From positions 1,364,001 to 1,428,000 of the forward strand of contig NC_009044.1 of assembly GCF_000209165.1 (NCBI RefSeq): DNA of 64,000 bases, read 5' to 3'. This document shows, one piece after another, positions 51,141 to 61,800 of the stretch. The notes beneath the pieces were generated by a model that was not told the origin of the DNA, searched no databases, and was given only the letters and a program-made list of their open reading frames with translations. Each line of letters begins with the position of its first letter. The first letter of the stretch is position 1. The stretch is from Scheffersomyces stipitis CBS 6054. Lineage: Eukaryota > Ascomycota > Pichiomycetes > Serinales > Debaryomycetaceae. The translations under genes were made by a program, and so were the position numbers.

Positions 51141-51929
51141 AAACGAACGTAGCCCACGATTTATCACGCACGACAAGTTTACTATCAAGTACAACAGTGC
51201 AATCACAAGTACAAAACTTTAATAACAATTGCAATTACAAGAACAATAAGAACAATGACAACAACCCCAACTCCTTACAGCCCATAGGCCGGTCCATTAC
51301 ATGCAATGGTAATAGCACACTTCATCCCTGTTGCAGTTCATTTTCATTAGTCTAGTCTGATAATAGCATCGTCCTGATATCATCAAATTCAGTGTGGCGT
51401 AGTTGTTTGCTGTCCCTTTCATTCTCCCTTCCTATTATTAACTACGTGTTTGTTTATCTAATCCTATTTATTCCTGCTTCTTTTCTAATCTCGGACTCGA
51501 ACAATAGCGAACCTCACCTCGTCATAATGTCCAAAAGTATCGTTGTTCAAAAGTCTATTTAGTCCTCAGTCAAGTCAATTTTGGCAGACGGACCCAGTGT
51601 CCGGATAATATTACCTAGCTGGTATTATTTATGTATCCATTAGTATATGTCAAAAGTTGTTCAGTACAAGTAGCAGTTGTAGTCTGCGTCTTGTTGTCTA
51701 CAAGTTTATATGAATCTTTCGATAAAGTAACTATCCATCTCTTGACCATATTCTCTTTCAGGTCTCACTATCAGTTCTTTCATTTGCTCAAATTTGATCA
51801 CACTAATCTACATTTCATGTACATGTTTGTCAAAACTCTTTAATAACTACTCCACTACTCTCTCAGTGGTTACTGCTTATTCTAACAAGTATCCTATATT
51901 TTCCTACACTAGTCTATCGCACCTTCTAA
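51141..51929. other. Convergent intergenic RAS1/OST2
   Basis: 789 bp between two stop codons, long for a convergent gap. A-rich after RAS1 (51141-51265) and T-rich before OST2. Small frames only. Confidence 0.5.
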
Positions 51930-52511
51930 CTAGTTGATGAAATGGTAAACCACGAAGTGCAAGATCAAACTGGCAAACACGAAGTCTCCGAATGCTCTCT
52001 CGGCACTGACGTGTTTGAAGATTTTCACATCGGAGATTTCAACCTTTTCAGTGGCATTCTTGTGGAGTTCGTCTTCTAAGTCATTTTCTTCCTCCGTGTC
52101 TTCATCTTCAGTTTCTTCACTCTTGAACTTAGTAGCCGATTTGATCTGTAATCTCAACGAAACAGTCAAGACAAACTGCCCTACACACGAGATGAATCCA
52201 CCAAGGAAGGCATTGAAGGGGAAATTTCCCACAAGCAAAACATAGACGAATTGCAAGATTCCCAAGGCTACGAGAAATACAAGGAACAAGTCAATCAACT
52301 TCAAACGTGGAGTCAATGTGGCCACGTAGTCACTGTAAGTGGTGTTGACGGCAGCGGACAATTCGCTCAACGATTGCGATGCCTTGCTAGACTTTTTGAT
52401 TTTGGCAAGTGGAGTAGAGCTTGCAGCAGTAGAACCTGAAGTGGAGGTCGACGCAGCTGAAGACACCTGGGCTTGAGCCCTCTTTATAGAAGTGAGGTCC
52501 TTTTTAGCCAT
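51930..52511 (-). CDS. OST2: Oligosaccharyltransferase epsilon subunit Ost2 (DAD1)
   Basis: Ost2/DAD1 is a small membrane subunit of the ER oligosaccharyltransferase for N-glycosylation. Three membrane segments match the family: LKLIDLFLVFLVALGILQFVYVLLV (about 75-99), NFPFNAFLGGFISCVGQFVL (about 101-120) with following SLRLQ, and AFGDFVFASLILHFVVYHFIN at the C-terminus. At 193 residues it is much longer than S. cerevisiae Ost2 (130). The extra length is a Ser/Ala-rich N-terminus and a roughly 35-residue acidic insertion (EETEDEDTEEENDLEDELHK) in the loop between segments 2 and 3, normally about a dozen residues. The ATG at 52511 is clean; a shorter start inside is possible but unneeded. Confidence 0.93.
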   Translation of the reverse strand: MAKKDLTSIKRAQAQVSSAASTSTSGSTAASSTPLAKIKKSSKASQSLSELSAAVNTTYSDYVATLTPRLKLIDLFLVFLVALGILQFVYVLLVGNFPFNAFLGGFISCVGQFVLTVSLRLQIKSATKFKSEETEDEDTEEENDLEDELHKNATEKVEISDVKIFKHVSAERAFGDFVFASLILHFVVYHFIN

Positions 52512-53283
52512 GGTAGATACAAGTAGAGTCGAATTGAGTTAGTGGGAGGCACGTCAATTGATTCTGATGGAAAAGGGGATGGTATAGACTGGATGAAATA
52601 TGGCACTAGTGAAGAATAAGATACAACAATAGTTGAAAGTGAAAAGTTCAGAATAGGCTGAGAATATGAACGCGAGTATGGATGAAAATTAGAATGTTGG
52701 CATAGTGAGAGAGATCCAGAGCGAAGTTAAGAGCTATACAGAAATACCGAGAGAAATAGTGAGAAAAAATTACTGAGACAAAGCAAGATATTGTACGATT
52801 CTTCAGCAATGCCGCTCAAGCCTGCTCTTTGAGTTTTCAACATTGGGCAAGGCAGCAGAATTTGCAATGTTGTTCTGTTCTAATAACTTCAGTGTAAGCA
52901 TAATCTGCTTTAGGAGCCATTTGGAGACAACGTAGTTGGTACTATATTAGACTGAATAGCGAGGATCCAAGAATAGTGACAATTTTCCACCGAGCCTAGC
53001 GAGAAAACTAGTGTGCTGGAAAGTCAGTCGTGCGTTTCCCAACTCACCTACTGAAAAAACCGACTCCATTGAAATACAGCAATACGCTATTTTGTACGAA
53101 TGTAGAAGTATTCATTTATCATCTTGTTTACCAGTAGAATATCTGTTGCGTAGCTAACGACAGAATAATAGACAAATCAAAGCAACAGCGCTACTCTTAG
53201 AGTCACCGGTTCCAGCACCTATATAACTTATCCAGTTATTCATTAATCTTTCATTCCACAATTTTTCACATTTTTCATTTACC
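52512..53283. other. Divergent promoter OST2/RPB4
   Basis: 772 bp between divergent genes. A/G-rich on the OST2 side (52600-52790) and T-rich before RPB4. No gene seen. Confidence 0.5.
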
Positions 53284-53856
53284 ATGAATGTCAGCACAAG
53301 TGCCTTGGGTGTCAGAAGAAGAAAGGCTGCCACCCAAAATATAGATGATGAAGAAAATGCCGCATTATTGAAATTGGGCCCCGAATTCCAACTCACGCAG
53401 ATTACAAACAGTGGAGAACAAGAACAGTTGATTGCCCTTAACTTGTCAGAGGCCAGATTGTTGATAAGAGCAGCCTTAAAGGAACGTAGAAACAAAAATG
53501 CAAAGAAGACAGAGTACGACGAAGACGACGAAAATGATAAAGAGGATGAGATTTCTAACATGGATTTGGCGGGCCCCAACTCCAACGAAATCATGCACAA
53601 GACGTTGAACTATTTAACCAATTTCGCCAGATTCAAGAATTCTTCCTCCACGGAAACTGTAGAAAAGTTGTTAAACGACTTCAGCCTTCTGGCCTCCGAG
53701 CCTTTGCATCCTTTCGAGTTGGCCCAGTTGGGTACATTAGAGTGTGAAGATGCCGAGGAAGCCAAGTCGTTGATTCCCAGTCTTATCCACAAGGTGTCTG
53801 ACGTACAGTTGCAAACTTTGCTTACCGAGCTCAGAAAGTACCAGACCTTGTCATAG
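53284..53856 (+). CDS. RPB4: RNA polymerase II subunit Rpb4
   Basis: Rpb4 pairs with Rpb7 to form the polymerase II stalk, used in initiation and mRNA fate. The 190-residue product has the N-terminal ENAALLKLGPEF..., the central LNLSEARLLIRAALKERR helix, an acidic spacer (DEDDENDKEDE), and the HRDC-like C-terminal bundle with LNYLTNFARFKN and SLLASEPLHPFELAQLGTLECEDAEEAKSLIPSL. It is slightly shorter than the S. cerevisiae protein (221) because of a smaller linker. Start ATG at 53284, context ACC. It is 227 bp upstream of the SNU114 start on the same strand. Confidence 0.95.
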   Translation: MNVSTSALGVRRRKAATQNIDDEENAALLKLGPEFQLTQITNSGEQEQLIALNLSEARLLIRAALKERRNKNAKKTEYDEDDENDKEDEISNMDLAGPNSNEIMHKTLNYLTNFARFKNSSSTETVEKLLNDFSLLASEPLHPFELAQLGTLECEDAEEAKSLIPSLIHKVSDVQLQTLLTELRKYQTLS

Positions 53857-54083
53857 ATCCCGTAGACCCTACGTAACTAACATAGATAATCCTGTCCCAG
53901 ACATGTTTATAAAATTAATAAATGTACTATAGTCTCTGATGAAGTTGTAGAGTATAGTGAAAAGTTCCCTGCACCAATAGTCAGGAACCAAATACAGGAC
54001 AGACATCTCGGAGCACCAGAAATGGAATTGAAGAATAATTGATGAAGTCTTACTTTAACCTAAACTTAGTTGGAACGACTAAA

Positions 54084-57074
54084 ATGGACGACGACATCTA
54101 TGACGAGTTTGGAAACTTGATAGGTGACGCTTTTGACTCGGATGCGGAGTCACTGGACGAATCTGCATTAGAAAATGAAGTAGAACCACAAGATGAAGAA
54201 GTAGATATTGAGTCCGATACAGAAGAAAAGGAAAATGGAATTGACTTGAAAATGAACGTTGACGAAACAGTAACTGAACAGCAGAACAGCTTGGATTTGG
54301 TGAAGAGTACTGGAGCGGGCAAGTTCGCCGAAGATGTCAAACAAATCATAGTAGACCCCGCTGAACCACCTCAAGATGAGCCTGTTATTCAGCCAAGAGT
54401 AGAAAAGAAGTTGAAAGTTGATTTCACAGACAACATCAAGAGTGACCTGAAGGAAAACGGAGAAGCTAGCATTATGGCTGGCTTGCCAGAAGTGATTTAT
54501 TCCAGAGAATATATGATACAAACCATGACACTGTTACCAGAGAGGATACGAAACATAGCGTTAGTGGGCAATTTACACTCAGGAAAGACCACTTTCGTGG
54601 ACTCATTGGTTCTACATACCCATTCGCCTTCTATTGGATTAAAGAAGTCGCTCAAGAATTTCAAACCTTTACGGTTTATGGATAATCACAAGCTCGAGAT
54701 AGACAGAGGTACTACAATCAAAACTAGCCCCATCACCTTGATGTTACAAGATTTGAAAAATAGATCGGCTATATTCAACATACTCGATACTCCTGGCCAT
54801 GCGGACTTTGAAGATGAAACTATTGCTGCCATTGCGGCTGTAGACGGAATAATTCTTGTTGTAGATGTAGTTGAAGGAATCACTGCAAGAGACAGAAGTC
54901 TTGTTGACCATGCTGTCAAGGAGAATGTTCCCATAGTTTTGATGTTGAACAAGATCGATAGGTTGATTCTTGAGTTGAAACTTCCTGTAAGAGACTGCTA
55001 CCAGAAGCTCAACTACATAGTGGAGGATGTCAACCAACGACTTAGTCAGAACGAGTTTATTGCTAACTACACTCACTCTACAACGGTATCTCCTGTGGAG
55101 AACAACGTTATTTTTGCATCTTCAACGTTTGAATTCACTTTTTCGCTAATCAGCTTTGCTGACCTCTATCTCCGTAAATCTGGAATAACAGGTGTCGACA
55201 TAGAAGAATTCAGCAAGCGGCTTTGGGGTGATTACTTCTACGATAAAAAGACTAATAAGTTTTCAACTAATTCACAGGACGGTAAGCTTTCGCGATCGTT
55301 TGTTTCTTTCATTCTCGAACCCATCTACAAAATCATAACTTACACATTGGTGTCAGAGCCAGGGGACACCAGATTACCTTCACTTTTATGGGACAACTTT
55401 GGTGTGAAGCTAAACAAACAGCAGTACAAACAAGATCCTCAGATATTATTGAAGGATGTGTTTAAAGCCATTTTTGACGATAACAAGGGATTCGTACACT
55501 CCGTCAATTCTAGCATAAGCAATCCTCGGATTTCACAAATAAGAGGAATCAACTCCCAGAACTTGCCTGATGATTCCGTACTTGCTCGAGTAGTCAAACT
55601 AGTGGAATCTTCAGACGCTTCCCAATTCTTGTCGATAGTCAGAGTATTCAAGGGAGAATTGATAGTAGGATCCAAGATAAAGGTCTTGGGAGAAAACTAT
55701 GCAGAGGATAATGAAGACTACAAGATACAGACAGTTGAAGAGCTCTATTTATCTGGCGGGCGATATAAAGTTCCCATAGATGTTGCTGGCGAAGGTGCAA
55801 TTGTAATTGTGGGTGGTATTGATTCCATTGTCAATAAGGGTGCTACTATCTTAGCAGCTAATAAACTGTTAGAGAATTGTGAAATATTTTCCCAGCCTAA
55901 CTACGGCAGCAAGTCAGTGTTTAAAGTAGCTGTGGAACCAGCAAATCCTTCTGAATTACCCAAAATGTTAGAAGGGTTGAGAAAAATCAACAAATCGTAC
56001 TTGGCTGCAGTTATCAATGTAGAAGAAAGTGGCGAGCATGTTATTCTTGCACCAGGAGAGCTATATTTGGATTGTGTCTTACATGATTTGCGACTCTTTT
56101 TCACTGACAATTTGGAAATAAAAGTCAGTGACCCCATGACAAAGTTCAGCGAAACCGTTGTAGAAGGCTCAATTACAAAAATAACCACCAGCACTCCTTC
56201 CGGAAACAATCTGATTTCGATCATAGCTGAGCCTTTGAATGATTCAAAATTGAGCTATGCGATTGAATCGGGCTCAATTGACCTCAGTCAGCCAGCTAAA
56301 ATAACATCTAAGATATTGAGAAAAGACTTCGGTTGGGATGCATTGGCCGCAAGATCAGTTTGGTGTTTTGGTCCTGAAGGCTTACAATCGCCTAGTCTCT
56401 TACTCGATGACACACTAGAAGAAGAGACCGATAAAAAATTGTTATATTCAGTGAAAGATTCAATTTGCCAAGGATTTAAATGGAGTATAAGCGAGGGGCC
56501 ACTATGTAACGAGCCTATCAGAAATACTAAGTTCAAAATCTTGGATGCTGTTATTAGCGGCTCGGAAATTCATAGAAGTGGAACTCAGATTATACCAATG
56601 ACCAGAAAAGCATGTTATGCAGGGTTTTTAACTGCAACATCTCGTTTGATGGAACCAATCTACTCAGTGACTGTAGTGTGTACGCATAGTGCCAAAGCAT
56701 TAGTGTCAAAGCTCTTAGATGGTAGAAGAGGTAATATCATCAAAGACTGGCCAGTTCCAGGTACTCCGCTCTTTGAGTTGGAGGGGCATGTTCCCGTTAT
56801 CGAGTCTGTAGGTCTTGAGACAGATATCCGAATCCGTGCTCAAGGTCAAGCTATGTGTTATCTTACATTTAGCAATTGGCAAGTTGTGCCAGGAGATCCA
56901 CTCGATCCTGACTGTTTCTTACCATCTTTGAAACCAGTACCTGCAGAGTCACTTGCTAGAGACTTCGTAATGAAAACGAGAAGAAGAAAAGGTATGACAG
57001 GCGAGCCAAGCTTACAAAAGTACATCGATACAAACTTGTATACTAGATTAAGAGAAAAGGGAATTGTTCGTTAG
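54084..57074 (+). CDS. SNU114: U5 snRNP GTPase Snu114
   Basis: Snu114 is the EF-2-like GTPase of the U5 snRNP and works with Prp8 and Brr2 in spliceosome activation and disassembly. The N-terminus DDDIYDEFGNLIG, then an acidic stretch, is the Snu114 type. The G domain has G1 LVGNLHSGKT (about 160-169), G2 DRGTTIK, G3 DTPGHADF near 235 and G4 NKID near 289. EF-2-like domains II-V follow, ending with GRRGNIIKDWPVPG, the conserved VPVIESVGLETDIRIRAQGQA and a C-terminal RRRKGMTGEPSLQKYID. At 996 residues it matches S. cerevisiae Snu114 (1,008). I prefer the ATG at 54084; an upstream in-frame ATG at 54042 would add 14 residues. It converges on the next gene with only 52 bp between stops. Confidence 0.95.
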   Translation: MDDDIYDEFGNLIGDAFDSDAESLDESALENEVEPQDEEVDIESDTEEKENGIDLKMNVDETVTEQQNSLDLVKSTGAGKFAEDVKQIIVDPAEPPQDEPVIQPRVEKKLKVDFTDNIKSDLKENGEASIMAGLPEVIYSREYMIQTMTLLPERIRNIALVGNLHSGKTTFVDSLVLHTHSPSIGLKKSLKNFKPLRFMDNHKLEIDRGTTIKTSPITLMLQDLKNRSAIFNILDTPGHADFEDETIAAIAAVDGIILVVDVVEGITARDRSLVDHAVKENVPIVLMLNKIDRLILELKLPVRDCYQKLNYIVEDVNQRLSQNEFIANYTHSTTVSPVENNVIFASSTFEFTFSLISFADLYLRKSGITGVDIEEFSKRLWGDYFYDKKTNKFSTNSQDGKLSRSFVSFILEPIYKIITYTLVSEPGDTRLPSLLWDNFGVKLNKQQYKQDPQILLKDVFKAIFDDNKGFVHSVNSSISNPRISQIRGINSQNLPDDSVLARVVKLVESSDASQFLSIVRVFKGELIVGSKIKVLGENYAEDNEDYKIQTVEELYLSGGRYKVPIDVAGEGAIVIVGGIDSIVNKGATILAANKLLENCEIFSQPNYGSKSVFKVAVEPANPSELPKMLEGLRKINKSYLAAVINVEESGEHVILAPGELYLDCVLHDLRLFFTDNLEIKVSDPMTKFSETVVEGSITKITTSTPSGNNLISIIAEPLNDSKLSYAIESGSIDLSQPAKITSKILRKDFGWDALAARSVWCFGPEGLQSPSLLLDDTLEEETDKKLLYSVKDSICQGFKWSISEGPLCNEPIRNTKFKILDAVISGSEIHRSGTQIIPMTRKACYAGFLTATSRLMEPIYSVTVVCTHSAKALVSKLLDGRRGNIIKDWPVPGTPLFELEGHVPVIESVGLETDIRIRAQGQAMCYLTFSNWQVVPGDPLDPDCFLPSLKPVPAESLARDFVMKTRRRKGMTGEPSLQKYIDTNLYTRLREKGIVR

Positions 57075-57126
57075 ACAACTGCCCTTATGTATTGATAATA
57101 TAGAACCTAAATATTCAATTAGTATT

Positions 57127-58560
57127 TCAGTAGTAGGAATAAGTAACTCTCTGCTTCTTAAGTTCAACAGTGGACTCTGATTCTGACTCTGCATCTATGC
57201 GGCGCTTCTGCTTTTTCTTATGGCTATCTATGGACTCAAACCCTTTTTGTAGTCTAATGGCCTCTGATATATCGTTGAAATTTGTAATAAATCGACTCTG
57301 AGTACTAACAATAAAAGAGATCTTGGTTGGTATCAACGTCTCGTCTTTAGTTGCGTTGCTCAATCTTGTGAACATACCAATGAAGTCATCAAGTGTGACT
57401 TCTCGTGCGTAAAGGTTATCTTCTGTAATGCGAATGTTTAGCTCAGGGATATCGAATACAATTTCTTCCGATATTGGAAATTCATGTATCTCTTTGAGAT
57501 CCTCATGCAGCCGTATGAACTCAAAGAATTCTTCAAGAGTGAATTTAAGAACCGCCAAGTTGTCACACAACGAAACAAGAAGAGAACAGTCCATTCTTGA
57601 CGCTGTATGGTCAACAGGACATAGGAGGAATTCAGCGTCTATTACCTTCACAATCAACGGTATATAGAAATCTCTGGCCAATGGATCTATATGATGAAGG
57701 CTATGCGTGAATTCTTTACGCTCTATTTCTTCGGGTTTATCGTACAAGTTCAGATGTATTTCTTTCTGCACATCTTCATCCAGTTCATCATCAAGGTCGA
57801 TAGTCTCCTTGGCCAAAGAATTCTTTTTCAGATTGTTAACACTTGCTCGATCTTCCTCTGACTCCTCTAGATTTTCAATATCGGAATCACTATCTATATT
57901 GATAACACTGCGCTGGCGATTACACTCGTCTGATTCATTATAGGTCTGTTCATCGTTTGAATCACCCGCATATTCGCCCTCTTCATTGCTATTGTCTTCA
58001 TGGCTTTGACTCTCGTTGTGGTGATTATTTATATGTTCAATTTCATTTTGATCAGAAGATTCTCCAGGTACCTGCGTGTCTCTAGAATCGACTTCTGCAT
58101 TTCCTGAACCTTCCTTGAATTCTTCATTTTCTGCAGTTACTTCATTTGCTGGTACATTATGGATATCTCCTTCGATATCTTCTTCGTCAGTATCCTCTAT
58201 TAACGGAACTTCGCTATTTTCATACTGAGATTTAGAACCCACTTCTACAGAATGCACAATCACACTATCGTCTGCCTCGGTTTCAAGTTCAACATCTTCA
58301 ACTTCAGCTTCAGCTATTTCAAAGTCCACATCGTCAGTAACCAGTCCAACTGTCACATCAGTAACATTGTCGTCTACTTCATTGGCATCTTCTAAAATCT
58401 GATCCTCTACATCTTGCGAGTTTCTAATATTACCAGATATAGAACCCCCAGATTCTTCAGTAACAACTGGCAAATCCTCCACTATTTCTATATCACTGGA
58501 TTGAACTACAGGCACGACTAGCTCTGCTTCATACATACCTAACGGATTTAAAATTGACAT
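57127..58560 (-). CDS. Acidic protein of unknown function
   Basis: I do not recognise this 477-residue protein. Its first 275 residues are extremely acidic and low in complexity (Asp/Glu/Ser/Asn-rich, with repeats such as EDVELETEADDS and DSDSDIENLEESEED). From about 281 (EFTHSLHHIDPLARDFYIP) a more balanced region follows, with predicted strands and helices (LLCPVDHTASRMDCSLLV, FTLEEFFEFIRLHEDL) to about 445. The tail has basic clusters KKKQKRRID and KKQRVTYSYY, likely nuclear. The acidic N-terminus suggests a histone- or chromatin-binding nuclear protein, but this is only an inference from composition. The first ATG is at 58560; the upstream TTG is ignored. A 12-base palindrome AATCACGTGATT lies 71 bp upstream. 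Confidence 0.75.
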   Translation of the reverse strand: MSILNPLGMYEAELVVPVVQSSDIEIVEDLPVVTEESGGSISGNIRNSQDVEDQILEDANEVDDNVTDVTVGLVTDDVDFEIAEAEVEDVELETEADDSVIVHSVEVGSKSQYENSEVPLIEDTDEEDIEGDIHNVPANEVTAENEEFKEGSGNAEVDSRDTQVPGESSDQNEIEHINNHHNESQSHEDNSNEEGEYAGDSNDEQTYNESDECNRQRSVINIDSDSDIENLEESEEDRASVNNLKKNSLAKETIDLDDELDEDVQKEIHLNLYDKPEEIERKEFTHSLHHIDPLARDFYIPLIVKVIDAEFLLCPVDHTASRMDCSLLVSLCDNLAVLKFTLEEFFEFIRLHEDLKEIHEFPISEEIVFDIPELNIRITEDNLYAREVTLDDFIGMFTRLSNATKDETLIPTKISFIVSTQSRFITNFNDISEAIRLQKGFESIDSHKKKQKRRIDAESESESTVELKKQRVTYSYY

Positions 58561-58630
58561 CAAAAGTGGTCTACAAGCTTCATATGTTTTTCCAGTCTGA
58601 AGATTTAATATGTAATCTCGTTTTATCTGA

Positions 58631-58642
58631 AATCACGTGATT
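58631..58642. promoter_or_regulatory. Palindromic CACGTG box
   Basis: AATCACGTGATT, a 12-base palindrome with a Cbf1-type core, 71 bp upstream of the 477-residue gene's ATG and within the 246-bp gap after SWI3. Confidence 0.45.
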
Positions 58643-58806
58643 CGAACTCCAAAGAAAGCAAATCGCCTCCTACCTACAAATACTTCATCATCAGCACTGC
58701 TACTTCTACCAAATCTTTAACATTCTAATTTACATTTGCAATTAATAAAAAACGTGGATATTACATAGCTAGCCGATGAAATATAGATAGATTACATTGC
58801 AAGAAT

Positions 58807-61800
58807 TTATGGCACCCACACCTTGAAGGTTTGTGGAGTCTTTAACGACAATGGCTTGAGATCATCCTCGTTGACATTTGCGGCAGTAGCATTAGAGCTT
58901 TCGGCGTCTTTAGCATGTTCAGGATCATCGCCGTTGGTAGTGCTTTCTCCAGTAGCTTCAATCAAAGAGTGTCTAGCAGGTTTGTAAAGCTGGTTCTTAG
59001 CTTCAGCTAACAAGTTGTTGATGCTAGATAATTTCTCTGGCAGACTGTTTTCAGCCTTGACTTGATTTTCAAGTAAGGAAATTACGTCGTCCAACTTCTT
59101 GGTGATATTGATAGTAGACTTAGCCAATGCCAACCTATCGATAAAGATCTCTTCCTGCTGCTTAGCAAGACGCCTCTTTTGACATTCGTATACTCTTTCC
59201 AACTCGTCAACCTTCTGTAATTTCAAGTCGATCTTAGCTAATTGATGGTTGACAATGTTTGAGCTGATGCTGTTCATTTCTCTTTCTTCGAAGGTAGCAA
59301 ATAAATGACTTCTCGCTCCTACAATTCCAAATGAAGCAGCAGCGGCATCTTTTAATGTGTTAGCCTCACCTTCACTTACATCCTTTACTAGTTCCAAATG
59401 GTCTGCCTTTCCATTCTGTTCAGAGGAAATCTTTGCGGAAGTCTCAGATTCCGGCTTAACGGCTGCTTCCTCTTTGTCTTTACTATCTTCAGATTTCTCT
59501 TCAGCTGCATTCTTTGCTTCAGCTGCCTTCTTTGATTCGGCAATTTCTTTGATCTTTTCTTCTATCTTTTCGTCCATGACTTTTGAGGCACGCTGACTGG
59601 CAGCCTTCGCAACATCGCTATCCACAAAACTGCTCAAAAAAGCCAAGTTGCTCAAAACTGGATTATCCACACCACTGATTGGATAGTTTGAACCAAATCT
59701 AGCTAATCCCAATTCCTTCTCGGATATCGGATTGAATCTATCCTCAATAGGATACTTCAAGAACTTTAATATACATTGCTGGGGTGTTTTAGTGGTTCCC
59801 ACAGCCTCTGCCACCTTAAACCAATCATTTCTATAAGTTTTAACTGCTGTGATCAATTTTTCGGTTTCTTCTGCCGACCATCCGTCGTTTTGCTTCTTGG
59901 AAGGTTGTTCATCCGCAGAAGGCGAAGAACGCTTCTTACTTTCCTCAGACCTATAAGAAGAATTAGAAACAGCATTACCGTCTGTTACAGAACCAGTAGT
60001 GACAGACGCGTTATCCTCGATCTTTAAGAGTTTCTTGAGTTTATCGACATTCACCTTTTCGGGATTCATCTTGAACGTATCGAATGGGAATAACCCACGA
60101 GGAGTATCATACTTGACATGGTAGTCGCCGGTATATGGCAAGCCCACCAGTTGACCGTTTGGTAACTTTTCAACTGCATAACCCGGCTTGAACTGTGGCT
60201 TGACTTGGTAGTTGATCAAACCCCACTTGCTCAAGAATCTATGTACTCTCATCAAAGTTCCAACATCACCAACTAAGTTACGACGACAAGACGTCAACGT
60301 TAAGAATTCGTTAGGGTTCAATCTATATGAATTGATCATGAAATTACGGTAGTTGACGTAGATCTTAGGCGATTTCGATGGGTGAGAAGATCCGAAGAAT
60401 TCTGGTAAAGACTCCTTTTCAATCTGATGGATTTTCTTCATGTTGAACCAACAGGCATATGACGGCACTACTATGAGATGCGTCTGCTTTGTGTAAACCC
60501 TCGTATCTTTTTCATCTTCGTCGTCATCATCTTCTTCTTCTTCATCATCATCTGCGTACTGAGGCTTTTCAGAAACAGTAGATTTAGATTGAGGTGCAGT
60601 TGCTGGAGTTGAATCTGTGGATGTTTCGGCCGTAGCAATTACAGACAAGACACTTGGAGTAGCTACTTTTATATCAGCTTTCTTATCTTCCGACTCATTG
60701 TCACCAACAGCAACAGCAACAGCATCGTGGCTTTGTTCCTCATCCTTTGACTCTGCTTCCTCCATGATCACATCTGCGGATTCTTTAGGAGCATCAGAAA
60801 GCTCTTCAGTTTTCACAGTTTCTTCCACCTGTTCAGGTATCACGTCAGGCTCTTCAAAGACATCCTCATTCAACCCAGTGAACTCGTTACTACCCGACGG
60901 CTTATCAGACTCGTCAGCTTCAGCTTCTGCGCCGGCTTCAGCAGCAAAGGCATCCATGTCGAAATCGTCGTCTATGTTGTTAGGTACTTGTTCGTTATCT
61001 TCTTGGATTGGCTGTATGAGAGCATCGAGTTCATCGTTCTCAGGGTTTACAGAAGCAGCTTCATTTTCGAATTGCAAGTCGGAGCCGGTCTCGTCGTTGT
61101 ACTTGTTATCAGAGTCTCCAAGTAGGAAGTTGTCCTGGTTGCTGGTTGATTCCACATCATTAGTATTGCTGTCGTTAATCAAAGAATCTTCAAAATTGGC
61201 AAAGTCGTCATTAGCAGCGATATCGTTGGTAGGAATGTCGCCGTCGAATTCTTCGTCGTTTGTTTGTGGAACTGAGACGTCGTTGGAAGGAATATCTTCC
61301 ATATCCACATCCCCAGCAGCTTCATTTTCTACATCTGCATTTTCTTGCTCTTCGACTTCCTCTGCAGAGCCTTCTTCCTCTTCGTCTTCTTCAGCTGGAA
61401 GTTCATCAGCCGGCTCTTCTGTGTCTACGGTAGGGGCATCGGTTGGCTCTGCTGTGGGCTCGTCGGTTGGGAAGCCGGTCTCAAAATCAGCTTCCACAGT
61501 TGGAGCTTCAGAGAGTTGTTCAGGTACGCTGTCCGAAGTTGACTCTTCGGTGGCTTCAACTTGTGGTTCAACCTCGTCAACTTCTTCAGCAGCTGGTTCA
61601 TCTTCTGCAACGTCGTCTGGTTGTTCAGATTCATCTAATAATGGTTCCTCCAGTTCGACATTTTGTTCTGGATCTGTAGTTTCGGGCGCAGTCTCCGCTT
61701 CTGGTTCGGTGGGTATGTCTTGGTCTGGTTGTTGTTCTTCAGAGCCTGCTTCTTCGGATATTGACGCTTCTATATCTTCCGAGTTCTCTATATCTTCCGA

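Noticed and set aside
58631..58655. TTCGAA near 58641 as part of a minus-strand tRNA T-arm
   Set aside because: The flanking bases do not pair as a T-stem and no A-box or cloverleaf is found.
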